Below the pieces are notes generated by a model. That model ran no database searches, was not told where the DNA came from, and saw only the letters and a list, made by a program, of their open reading frames with translations. Below, in pieces: positions 1-10,725 of a DNA stretch of 64,000 nt. The position numbers were made by a program, and so were the translations under genes. This stretch comes from Oopsacas minuta (lineage: Eukaryota > Porifera > Hexactinellida > Lyssacinosida > Leucopsacidae). The stretch is taken from contig JAKMXF010000177.1 of assembly GCA_024704765.1 (NCBI GenBank), positions 62,001 to 126,000 of the forward strand, in the 5' to 3' direction. Positions within the stretch are counted from its first letter, which is position 1. The number at the start of each line of letters is the position of its first letter.

Positions 1-363
1 GAAGCTATCAAGTCTAAGATGCGTGACAAGTTGAGTTCTCATGTTTTGCTTCAGCATGATAATGCTCCAGCCCATACCAGCAGGCGAACTTTGGATGAAA
101 TTCAACATTTAGCGTTCGAATTACTCCCATATCCCCCGTACAGCCCAGATCTAGCGCCCAGCAACTACTGGCTTTTTTCAGAAATGAAAAGACCACTTAG
201 AGGTAAACGTTTCAGCGATTTTGAGCACCTTAGGTCCGCTGTAAATTCATGGATTCAAGGTACCCCTGAAAAATTCTTCACCACAGGAATAAATAAACTC
301 CCATCAAAATGGAAGAAATCTATTGAGGTAAAGGGTGAATTTATTGAAAACTATGAACAATAA
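1..363 (+). pseudogene. mariner transposase, C-terminal catalytic part, third catalytic Asp changed
   Basis: The frame is open from the first base to a TAA at 361-363; its first visible Met codon is at 19. The motif HDNAPAH carries the second catalytic Asp of the mariner DD34D transposase. It is followed by YSPDLAPSNYWLF, and the basic tail ends GEFIENYEQ. In active mariners the last of these motifs reads PSDYWLF and contains the third catalytic Asp. Here the codon is AAC (Asn), so this copy should be catalytically dead even though the visible frame is open. The N-terminal DNA-binding HTH domains and first Asp are outside the window. Identification is firm; inactivity is inferred from the family's known catalytic triad. 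Confidence 0.85.
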
Positions 364-430
364 TTAGTTGAGCATGATCATTGATAAATAAAATATATTT
401 GCAATTCCACGAACTTTTTGGACAACCTGG
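1..430 (+). mobile_element. 3' end of a mariner transposon, truncated by the window edge
   Basis: The right end of a Tc1/mariner-type element. The last part of the transposase is followed by a short 3' untranslated stretch and the terminal inverted repeat, whose outer end reads gacaacctgg. A TA dinucleotide follows at 431-432, as expected for mariner target duplication. The 5' part lies outside the window. The sequence differs clearly from the mariner at 60287-61575, so it is a separate family. Confidence 0.85.
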
Positions 431-2518
431 TACATAGTTGTCAATCTTTAGCGAGCTTCGATTATCGGAACTTTTGGACTTGTTCTAACGAGTCCGATAA
501 TCGAGGTTGCACTTATTTGAAAATAATAAAATGCACCCGAAAATATCAATCTATTGAGATTTTACAAAGCTATGGTTGAACAATAATAGGGCAGTAATGT
601 AGCTGTATCCATTAGAAAAGAATATATTTGGATTCCCTCTTTAGGATGGATAAGCCCTTGCAGCAGCCCCTAAGATTGAAATAGTGAGGTCGTGGGCCCA
701 CAATAGGTGCGACAACCGGGGCCTCAGCTGCGCTGACCGGGGCCTGGCCCCGGCTGGCCCCCCTTGGCCACGCCACTGCTCAGATCGAACTTCAACCTCA
801 ACTTTTTCAAGAACTTATTGAAGGACCATCTAGAAAATTTTAGTTAACTTAACACTAAGATTACTTCAAAATCAAGAAGGTGAATACCGCGAGAACAAGC
901 GGCACAATTGTAATACAATTGGTTGGGATATATTAAATAAGATACTCACTACAGGCGCTTATAGTTTTCTCTCGAACAAAGTCAATAACCTGGATGGTCT
1001 ACATAAACTTGAGTTTGAGAATATTCGAAAATTGAAGAAAATAGTTTGTATGAAGCATCAGGAAAAGTACAGGGAACACGGGAAATCCGATTAAAATCTG
1101 GTATAGCCTCGGGCAGCCAAAGGCTGGAATATATTGTTCAACGGAATGATTCAATATTAGGTAACCACCAAATAATTCAGTACTAGGTATTAGGTTGGTC
1201 AAATCACATATTTGTATTATAACCATTATTCAGTTCGAGCGATTGCAACCTTGAAAATACGACACATGTCACATTCATTCTCTATATGCTTCAGAAAGTG
1301 GGATGAAGAAATTTAGTTGGATAGTAAGTTGCGTATGAAAAGTATTTAGTGGAAGCAGAAATGAAATATACGTTTAATGTGCAAACTTTCGAAATCGTAA
1401 ATTTGATATTTTGTCTCGACTGTTGGAGTAAAGTATACGTATATGTTGGATAGTATTGACATATACTCCAACATTCGGAGTATTCAGTGTTGGGCTTCAT
1501 TTTCTTTGTAAAATTATCGAGTATATGAATTCTTGCGACGAAGAAACAATTGATAATATATATTTGTAGAAAAATTATACCATGTAAAACAGATGTTTTT
1601 ACAATAATCTAGCACCCATCACCTTTTTCATTCAAATCGTTAGAGTTTAGCAATTTATAGTTTGGAGTACTTTGTCTCTAGATAGAGAAATGATTGGAAT
1701 TGTATTTCCCTTATGATTACCTAAAATATGGACTCGCCTTTGTCTAACCTTGTCGCTGTATATAGTTGACATAAAGATTTCAACGATTTAAAGTATGAAG
1801 TATATGTTAGTTAGTAAATTGTTTCAAACTAAGCAATAATGTGAAACATAGATAGAACCTGATAATAGGCGAATTTGCCAATAGTGAAATGTTATTTTTT
1901 GAAGAAATAAGACCGAAAATCCTTCAATGCAAAACATCATGAAATGATTCATAAAGCCCATTCAGAACAACCTAACCAGGTGTCCCAGGAATAATTGAGA
2001 TAAGTTAGTGGGCAGGTATGCAATAATCACACAGCATTTTGGAATTAGTACTAGCTTAGGATTGATATGCCCAACAATCTTATGCAGGCCAGAGCTCGGC
2101 ACGACTAACATGCGCCCATGCTTTAGAGAATCCAAAAACAAACGATATCTACTAGAATTAAATTTCTTATTTAAAATCTATGGATTATTTATAGATGCAT
2201 TACAAATGTAGCTATTAGATGCCAAATACAAAATTCATTCACCCATACAGTACCCAATTGCGCAATTGTAGGGAGAGAAATTTGGGGGAAATGCGAGGTT
2301 GTAATTAATTTAGATAAATATTACACTTGCAATTAACCTCGGAACAAAATACGTCAAGGATAATTGTTGTTGGAAGCAATACGTTACGGTCAAGAATTCT
2401 TTATATATCTACTGAAAAGATAAAAGCAACAACGTCAATACAGGGAAATAATAGAATTAGTGTAGCAGAAAATTCACCGGGGCCAAACACCCAATTAAAA
2501 GGATCATATCATATATAC
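431..2518. other. non-coding stretch with transposon scraps
   Basis: No convincing gene. About 455-505 holds a small inverted repeat of the pogo/Tigger terminal type (cgattatcgg ... ccgataatcg). About 655-780 is an unusually GC-rich block, listed separately. The open frames at 999-1226 and 1291-1500 (minus) are short and rich in Tyr, Ser and Phe, with no recognisable motif. Further exons of the gene on the minus strand at 2519-3154 should lie here, but I could not identify any. Confidence 0.5.
655..780 (-). repeat. GC-rich transposon terminus, probably hAT-type
   Basis: Read on the minus strand the block begins cagtggcgtggccaaggg and continues as alternating ggggcc and ccccgg runs. A CAGTGGCGTGGCC start is typical of termini of hAT-type non-autonomous elements in animal genomes. 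The opposite end was not found, so the element may be truncated. The block stands out against the AT-rich surroundings. Confidence 0.45.
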
Positions 2519-3154
2519 CTGATTATGTTTCACTGGAGTTAATATAAACTTAGGAAGCTCAAGGTCCTTTGGCATACAAACAACGGAAGATGTAGAGAGA
2601 GGAATAAGCTCAGGGGGTTCTTCAAGGTGATCAATGCTCTCAGATATTGAATATTTTCCATCAATATCGAGGATTATAGTCTCACCCAAGACAGGATTAG
2701 AGCTTTGTTCATGAGCATAAGGGACCAAGGAATACGGGTCAGCCGTAGGAGAAATAACCGGAGATTCAAATGAAGAAACAGGGGTAAATTCAATTTTTTC
2801 TAAATCTTTAATTGAGGCATTAGAAATACTTGATGAAGCTTGAATAAGTAAGTGATCGGTTACCAATGGAATTGGAAGAGAGTCATGAGTGCTACCGGAG
2901 CTAGAATTATTGCCATTAGTATTAGATGGATATGATAAAGTTTGAGTATTGTCAATAGTACATGGTTGAAGGAAGAATCGGGAATTCGAAAAAACAGATT
3001 GCTGATTATATAGGGAAATAACCTTACCCGAGAATTTCTTTTTATTACCATTTTTCTCTTCAATCAAATTTCGCTGCTGGTTCAACTTGTGAGAACGTAT
3101 TTGAAAAGAAGTTTTTTCAGAATATAAATCTGGGCCTAAATCTGCACATGCCAT
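2519..3154 (-). CDS. orphan 5' exon of an unrecognised Ser/Pro-rich protein
   Basis: A frame of 212 codons opens with an ATG at 3154 and runs to a plausible 5' splice site (cag followed by gtatat) at 2519/2518, in phase 0. Without splicing the frame would stop a few codons later. A frame this long is very unlikely by chance in DNA this AT-rich. The N-terminus (MACADLGPDLYSEKT) is followed by a basic stretch (EEKNGNKKKFSGK), then a long low-complexity Ser/Thr/Pro/Asn region with acidic patches. No domain, signal peptide or membrane segment is visible, so the product may be a disordered nuclear or cytoplasmic protein. I do not recognise the family. Downstream exons, on the minus strand below 2519, were not found. 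It could also be a decaying gene. Confidence 0.55.
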
Positions 3155-4029
3155 AATCTAAAATAGTTAAAATTGGTAGAAAAATGATGAAATGATCGTA
3201 TTAATTTATTATGAGTCCCAACATTTTATGCAATATCTAGAATATTTAAACAAACTAGGGTAGGTATCGGGTATAAGAAAGTTTCAGTGGAATCGCATCT
3301 TTTACGAATTTAGCCATACCATATAAAAGGCCTGCTGTATAATATTTGAGACACTATGGTATTTTGAGAGGAATGCTGCAAAGTAGAAAGATCCAAAGAA
3401 ATGTAATCGAATATAGAACCAAGAAATAAGACATCCCTCTGAATTCCTTAATTTTTAACCCCACGAATGAGAGTAGCGAGTATTGGAGCGCAGGGGAAAT
3501 GAGCGGGATTGATGAACGAAGCGCCCTCCAAAGTCTTGAAGCCTAGGGAAGAGTTAATTTAGTGTTGGGTAATTTCACCCCTAATTTCCTGGAATTGAAG
3601 AAGTGACGGTCCTGGAACAAGCAGGTGGCTAAATACGCGACGTGACGTTATGGAAGCCTCCTAAAGGGTGAGTGAATACATTTTGGGAAAATACATATAT
3701 CAACTCATTTCTTTAGAATTGATAGGTGTGTGTGTTGAGGAATATTATTGATGATATAAATTCTCAGCATTTTAAAAATGTTTTCTAGTGATATAATTTT
3801 ATATAACCCCCAACCAAAATATCTCTTTATCTATATGATTATTCCTATAACGAGTCATTGGCTCATCGCTTTGCTATTAACTCGGTGTATTGTGTCTCGA
3901 GGTATCCATTATTATCCAAATTGACGCCCTTGGAGTAATATATTATAGATATATTTCGAACACTGTAATTCACAAATATACGTATATGACAAATAAATTA
4001 TTGAAATTTTTTGTGAGATCAACCACCTT
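3155..4029. other. non-coding, one CpG-rich hairpin repeat
   Basis: No coding frame seen. About 3850-3910 is a copy of a dispersed CpG-containing repeat (tcatcgctttgctattaactcggtg). A similar copy sits at 16929-16985, where an (AAAC)n tract follows it. The rest is AT-rich DNA without recognised features. Confidence 0.45.
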
Positions 4030-5424
4030 AGTTGCCGTCTAGAGCAAGTATCTACATAAATTTTGAGATTTTTCAAAATAGATTCCTTTAAATATATAAA
4101 ACAACAATCAATTTACATATGAGAACCTTAAAATGCGAAATTCGGATTCAGCGTACTCAGTAAATCCTGGGTAGTCGTTTAGAGCAAGGCTATTCATAAA
4201 ACATCAATATAATAACATATCAACGAACGAACAAACAAACAAACAAACAACAATTGAGATTATATTATATTGATGTTGTTTACAATACTATACTCGGCCT
4301 CAGCATACTCGCTTAATTCAGTAGAACCAGAAAGCATGATTCTAAAAACAATATTGAAATTTGTTCAATATAAATACCTAAGAGTAAACAAATATTCATA
4401 ATATGTAGTTTACAATATCATATTCGAACTCAGCATACTCGATTACAACAGTATAGTCGTTGAAAGTATGATTCGACGACAATTTTGAAATTGTTGCTTA
4501 ATATTCATGCAAACAACAATTTACATATGAGGAACTTGAAAATACGAAATTCGGATTCAGCGTACTGTGTTACCCCTGTCATGGACTACTATATCATACA
4601 GATAGGAAGTAGCCGAGGAACGAATAAAAAAGTGAGGCCATTTATATAAATTAAATAAAAGTTAAATTATCCATCCAAAATTTGTAAATTGAATATTTTT
4701 GAAAATTCATAAATCTATTTTTGATAAATATATTATTCTCATGTCCATAGTATAATTAATAAATTTTTCTGGCAATAAGCAATCTTGAAACATCGATTTA
4801 GCTTAAGGGTGCAATACATGTACGAAATTCAAACAAAATTAGCATAAAAGTAAATAAAACACATTTCTTACAAAACATTTGAGAAAATATTCAAAATATA
4901 TAAATGCTAACCTCCTTCCATAAATGGCACCTAAACGAGATTAAGGATGGCTGTTTGAACTTTATAGGTAGTCTTAACTGATTCTTTACATTTTCTAACC
5001 CTAAAAATGTTCAATTTACAAATTTTGAAGGGTTAATTTAACGTTTATGAGATTTATATAAATGGCCTCACTTTTTTATTCGTTGCTCGGCTACTTTCCT
5101 ATCTGTATGATATAGTAGTATATGCCCCTGTGTAGCCGTTTAGAGCAAACCTGTATATATATTTTGTAATCTGGCTAATTTGTTTACTATATATTCATAA
5201 AAACAACAATAAATTTACATAACATTAATCTCAAAGAGTGAAAATCTGATTCAGCATGTTCGATATATTTAGTGGAGTTTTATTGAATTATAGTTGCTTC
5301 CTTGATAAACACAATAAATGCATAGTTATGCGACAATTTCAAATTGTATACCTTAAATCCTTTCCTTGACAACAAAGAAACAAACAGACAATAATTAAGA
5401 TTCAATAATATAGATTAAAAATTA
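4030..5424 (+). repeat. degenerate repeat array with (AAAC)n tracts, split by a MITE
   Basis: Several diverged copies of a unit of roughly 150-200 bp. Units carry acaacaataaatttacatat, then aaattcggattcagcgtact, then gtcgtttagagcaa. Copies begin near 4105, 4280, 4400, 4500 and 5208. An (AAAC)n microsatellite lies at about 4225-4250 and a second degenerate one near 5385. The same block, including the tail catgttcgatatattt ... cttgataaacac, recurs at 16985-17400 and partly at about 54318-54395. It is therefore a dispersed repetitive element and not a local satellite. No coding potential was seen. Confidence 0.7.
4580..5124. mobile_element. 545-bp MITE with long inverted repeats and 7-bp target duplication
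   Basis: The left end, catggactactatatcatac, and the right end, gtatgatatagtagtatatg, are inverted copies of each other. The match extends over roughly 110 bp per arm; both arms carry the block aataaaaaagtgaggccat in opposite orientation. The element is flanked by a direct repeat cccctgt at 4573-4579 and 5125-5131. It has no ORF and is non-autonomous. It interrupts the surrounding repeat array, so it inserted later. The CAT terminus and 7-bp duplication match the P element at 49996-52459, so P-type mobilisation is possible but inferred. Confidence 0.85.
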
Positions 5425-8331
5425 TACAAAATCTGATACACTTGATAGTTTACTAAACAGAGGTTTTCCGAAAATGGATACATTCATCAATTTGTATCAT
5501 AAAAACGAAACGTAAAGCTGCATAACTTGAATATTAAAAGAGAATATGTACATAAATTGAGGTGAACTATTGAAAGTGATCACATGATTTAGTGAAATTT
5601 ATAAAACCAGAAGATCTTCAAATTATATAGTTTCTGATCGTTCCTTAGATTAATTGTATACTTATGCTTTCTTACTCATAAAAACTAAAACAAAGCTGCT
5701 TTGTCATAACCAGCATTGTTTTGATCTGTAATATTGAAAATACTTAGTTAAAACTTAGTTCTTGCTCATTTTTCATTAAAAAATAAGTTTTAGCAATACT
5801 TAAGTTTAAATAGTCTCGTAAATATGGCTCAAGGAATAATTATTATAATAGAAATATGAAGCGTCGTTACAAGCGTGATTTATTACCTAGCCGTCATAAC
5901 GATGAGAATGATGGTTGCTGAGTTTACCAAAACTCTACTATTCTAGATGTTGTAATAATTTCTGACCAAGGTTCGAGAGAGAGATGAGTCAAAAATTGCT
6001 AGAAGCTGCTGTAAGCTTTTGTTACCTTTCAAGGAATGAAGCGTTGGCAAGCCAGGTAAGAAGTCGAGAGTTAGTGGCTATTCGGAAATATACTACTTAG
6101 TTTACCATGTATTTTTGTGAGATCATAAAATTTTGCAAATTAAGAGTTGCAATGAGTGATTATCTTTAAGTCAGTAATCAAACATTTCGAAAACTATCGT
6201 TCGATATTGGATTCATTTTTGAATGAATAAGGAATAATTCTATTCATGAACTTCCATTATTTTGAATTATCCAACTTAAAGCCCAATATGATGTGAGAAT
6301 TTAATATTGTTAACGCTTGAGGTATTTAATTCTTCTTATTAACACCTTAGATCACAATATCCTAGCGAAATCCATTATACATTTTCTTACTTATGATATT
6401 TACTATCTAATCAGCACAGTTTTGAATCAATCATAATAGGAGCATTTAGGGCAAATTAATTGCCCTTTGCTCCTTTTTTGTAAATCGGAATCTGTATACA
6501 TAACTTGGTAAATTCGCACTAATGTATTTACTTTTTGGCCATGTAACATCGAATAGAAATAGAATTAAAGTTCTCATTTGTTGAATATATTTCTTCCGGT
6601 AGAGAATGATAATGCAGGACCTAACACTTTTGAATGACATACATTATCCACATCATTAGTTGCAAATATCAAGCTAAGGATTTCAAGGAATTGTTATAAA
6701 ACTGAATAAGCAGTTATAAAATGAACGCTCCAAAACGTATTTAGATCTTATTGAGATACTGTGTTAATTTCTCGTATCAAATTCTTATTATTCCTAGCGG
6801 GCTTTGCTCGCTAGGTCGCTGCCGGACAGGTTAGTACCTCAGGTTAGCTTAAGTATCAAAGAGCTAAATTTCTGGTGATAAAGACAAACAAATTGAATCA
6901 CCTTATTGGTCACTGCACAGCTAAATTTGCCAAATGTCCTGACGGCAAGATTTTGGCGAAAGGTTAACTCATCACGGGATTATATGTCACCATGACTAGA
7001 GGAAAATCAACATTTCCCAAATTTCGAATTTTTGAGCATTTCATAATACTCTAGACACGAAGTTCCCATATTACTAAACAAAAACTATGTAGCAGCTCTG
7101 GGATTACCACAGAAGGTTATTAAATGGAATTGGATGACCATAGATAATAAATATTAAATTTCCGCGAAATGTTCACTTCGACGCACACAGTGCTGAGTTT
7201 ATACGGTCGCGGAGCGACATTTATCATTATTAGTATTATTTGTTAACTACGCCCTAGTATTCGTGGGACTGGGCTTGAGAGTTGGGGAATAAACCAAAGG
7301 TTGAGAGAGTTGGAAGGCCTGGAAATATTTATATGCATTCCAGATGATGACACCCCAAATTGTTGATTCGGACCCTAACAACTCAATGGCAATAATTACA
7401 ATATCTATGTATCTATATTATAAAAACACAATTATACTATCTATATGTATATATGTTGTATAATATAGATTATCATAGATAGTTCAAATTTGAACAAGAA
7501 ACATATAGTTTTCGTAAACAACCCTGGCACCTGGAAAAGTCCATGCGACCCAGAGGCATACCCTAAATCTTCCTGGTCTTATGATATGGTTCACACAAAT
7601 GACTCTTTGTTATATTATATCAAACTTTCATAATATCCAATCGAAAAAGTCCTTCTTTCACGAAATATTTGGTCTGTATTGTTTTCTGTCCTACCGGACC
7701 AAATATTTTGCCGTTTTCTCTCCGAGGATAAAAATAATGGATTAATGGATTAAATAGATATACTTTTGTTGATCAGAATTAAAATTTTCCCTCATTTATC
7801 CCATATACGTATTACCAAATTTAGAAACGTTCATTGAATAATTATATGCATGCATAATCGAGTAATCACACACTTAAAATAGTTATTATGCTTGTGAACC
7901 CAGAAACCCAGGTTACTCCCCAAGGGAAAACCCATGTATGTATGGTTCATTTGGTCAGGAAATAATCACAAATTGGTGATGCACTTCACAATCACAAAAT
8001 ACATATACATTTCCTGAGTTTTGGTAGTGACAATGAAGGGATTTTCTTTTTCCAATATGTAAATCTGTAGTCCTAGCCCCGTACAAGTTTAAACGTCAAA
8101 TTTAGAATCAATGTACATTAGTACCAGGTTTATATCAAATCTATTTGAGTTGGCAAAGTATTAATTGTTAGTCTATCAACTCACTCAAGAAAATGAATTG
8201 ATTTTGCCAACTATAACTGAGTTGATAAGCCATGAAATATATTATAATATAAACGAGAAATATGCATTAGACAGATAACTCATTTTTTAAATAAATGGGT
8301 ACTAACATGTAAGGCAGTTCTACATAAAGCT
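5425..8331. other. long non-coding stretch with repeat fragments
   Basis: No gene seen. About 6790-6830 (ctagcgggctttgctcgctagg) is a GC-rich hairpin. About 7170-7225 is a reverse-oriented copy of the dispersed CpG repeat (cacacagtgctgagtttata ... gcggagcga). About 7660-7720 has a palindromic pair caaatatttggtc-type / ggaccaaatattt that recurs near 12340-12390. The 64-codon minus frame at 6446-6640 has no recognisable motif. Confidence 0.45.
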
Positions 8332-9301
8332 TTGAAAATTGAACAGATTGAGATGGATCATAGTTGGGTGATAATCCATAGCACATGTTTTTTGGCATTT
8401 AATAGACAGAGTATATCATTATACTCAGCTCGATGTTGGGAAATTGTAAACAACCAAACTACTACAAATCAGACATTCCAACTGTTTTTGCATCTCTGTT
8501 CGGCACATGTATTGAATCGAATTAGCTACAGATTAGATACAACTAATAAATTAGACAAAAAATGTAAAATGTTAGTATTGCATTAATTCGTACTATGGTT
8601 AAAGTTACAATATTTATGAAATATGCCTCGTTTTCGAATTATTATATATTTTGCTGACTACGGAATTGAGGTTACTTCAAGTAATTAAGAGTTTAGTAGA
8701 TTGGGAAAAAGGGAAATTTCGAAATCAAGTGTTTAGAAAACTTTTATATTGATGATTACCCTGACAATGCTAAAGGTAACACATATAAAAAATGCCTCCC
8801 TTTGGAAAATACTTCGAAGAATATTACTCTAACCCAATTGTAAAATTTCTAGAGCAAAACACCTGGTACCAAATCAAAATGCATCTCATTCTCATGAAAT
8901 CCTCAAATGTATTTTGACTTATGACATCACCATTGCTTTCTTTTGGAGTTGGATCATTCCAAGTAAACACAAATGGTATTTCAACTGATAGCAATCCAGA
9001 AATCGAGAATTGGTTTAAAAAGGTCAAACATTGCGCATTTAAATCCCAAAATAATATCAGAGTTGGTGATTTTATACAATGCGTCTTACACACAAAGGAG
9101 ATAGATTGGCTTCATTTGAATTCGCATTTCAACCATTGGGTTACAAAGCATTCAAAGTGAAGGAAAAATGCGAGAGGCTACTAATAAGAGAACGTAGAGA
9201 AATTTGGGGAAAAGAAAGAGAAACAAAAATAGCTACATTCATCCAAAATATGTGCAGAAGACAGTATTTGAAAAATTTTAAGGATTTTAGCTTAGGAAAA
9301 A
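8332..9301 (+). pseudogene. relic of a DDE-type transposase of an unclassified animal family
   Basis: Two pieces in the same orientation look like one decayed protein. The first (8332-8586) contains DHSWVIIHSTCFLAFNRQS followed by LFLHLCSAHVLNRISY. The second (about 8745-9160) contains a P/F-rich stretch, then DSNPEIENWFKKVKH and RVGDFIQ. The pattern of a Cys-Ser-Ala-His-Val-Leu motif, then a SNx(V/I)ENWFKxVK motif near the end, is one I remember from transposase-like proteins amplified in aphid and other invertebrate genomes. The frame shifts and stops between the pieces. 9079-9306 in another frame is Lys/Arg-rich and probably noise. No terminal repeats were identified. Family placement is uncertain. 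Confidence 0.5.
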
Positions 9302-10435
9302 CATAATATCTACCTAATCCTTTGAATAAACAAATCAATCAGATGTACCAAAAAGGCTACATTAGAAGTTTTAGAAAAAACAATACCAATACTAGCTAAA
9401 GTATTTAGATTAGAACAGACTTGGAATTAGTAGCACTGGGTACGATCGATGTTATATTACCTCCCTTCAAGCAAATGTCATTCCTAGGTAGGGTAATCTT
9501 TGTAATATTTTAGGATTACCTTTAACAAATCCTGTATTATGTAGGATAAATTGCTCGAATAACTGTAATAAGGATGCGATCAGTTGAAATGAGCTAGAAG
9601 CATCATGAACTCCCCATATTCCCGGGGATGGGAATTGTCTATTCTCAAGTCTCTCATATATAGTTACAGGAATCACAAGTCATCACGCTATAATTCGAAA
9701 AATAATAACAGAAAGTATAGTGAGAAAACTAGTCAAATTTGTTTAAAATGGAGAAAGAATAATTTCCTCATACATATCGAAGCACAAAAGAGTACATTAG
9801 TAAGTCAAATATTGAATATGGACGAAACGTGTGGTGGAGACATCGAAATATTTCTATAGCTCCATTGTTTAACACAGATATTTGGGTAAGTACTACAGAG
9901 ATGAAAATAGTTGGATAGTGCATTCTGGGAATGCGCTAGTTTAAGGGAAATAATGAGTAGTAGTACAGCGAATGATGCTGGATCATACTCTATACAACAT
10001 GCAGTAACCATTATCAACCAATATTGTAACAAAAAACAATTATAAACCACAAAAATGAATAAAATGTATGTACACCTATAAAATTTTAAAGAACAAAATT
10101 ACAAAAAAATAGTTTAATTATGCTCTATTATATACAATTAGTCATTTTATTGCACAATATATTATGGATACATCAGTGTCCCTATTGGACACATCAGTTT
10201 ACCTAGTAAGATACATCTATTGTGCACAAATCTGTATATGCGAATATTGATATCAGTTAAATTTCTCCAATAACGATAGATACAAATTTAGAATTTTGTC
10301 AAATATTTGTAGTCAGCGAATAATCTCTCAGTATGATAAATTATTCATGGAGTCAATTTCACTGGAATGTCAGCCAGTTCTAATGTACCCAGGTATCTCA
10401 TTGAATACCACTTCTCCTCATCCTTATTGTATTAG
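9302..10435. other. no supported gene
   Basis: AT-rich DNA. Open frames at 9467-9676 (minus), 9605-9859 (plus) and 9805-10050 (minus) overlap one another and show no motif or splice context I trust. About 10150-10225 has a short repeated phrase (acatcagtgtcc ... acacatcagttt) with no clear role. Confidence 0.4.
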
Positions 10436-10725
10436 TGTGCTTTGAGTTTCACACAGCATTAGTCGAAGATCATCTAGGTAACTCAGATTGCAAAGATAAT
10501 ATTACATCTCATTATGTATGTATAATAGTCAGAAAATTACTTAAGTATATTCAGCGTCACATAAACATTTACTATAGTACGACTAATACAGGTTTACAAA
10601 ATGAAAATCCAATGATAATTCTTTATCAAACACCAATTAATGATTGTATCAATTTATCCACCTTAGGTCAAAAGGCTCAATTCAAATTCGGTTCGCTTAT
10701 TATGACCAAAATGTGTTCGCAATAA
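10436..10725 (+). CDS. candidate terminal exon of an unrecognised gene
   Basis: A 96-codon open frame (ending TAA at 10723-10725) starts directly after a strong-looking 3' splice site: a pyrimidine-rich run, cacttctcctcatccttattg, ending in attag at 10435. The peptide starts CFEFHTALVEDHLGNSD and ends FGSLIMTKMCSQ, with mixed composition unlike random AT-rich translation. There is no recognised domain and no partner exons were found. Several open frames of this length are expected by chance in 64 kb, so the evidence is the splice context plus composition. It may equally be spurious. Confidence 0.25.

Noticed and set aside
14-196. 60-codon minus-strand frame
   Set aside because: It is the antisense of the mariner transposase at 1-363.
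1291-1500. Next exon of the gene at 2519-3154
   Set aside because: Orientation fits, but composition is Tyr/Thr/Ser/Phe-biased and splice sites are weak.
8824-9093. 89-codon minus-strand frame
   Set aside because: It is antisense to the ENWFKKVKH transposase relic, which has the recognisable motif.
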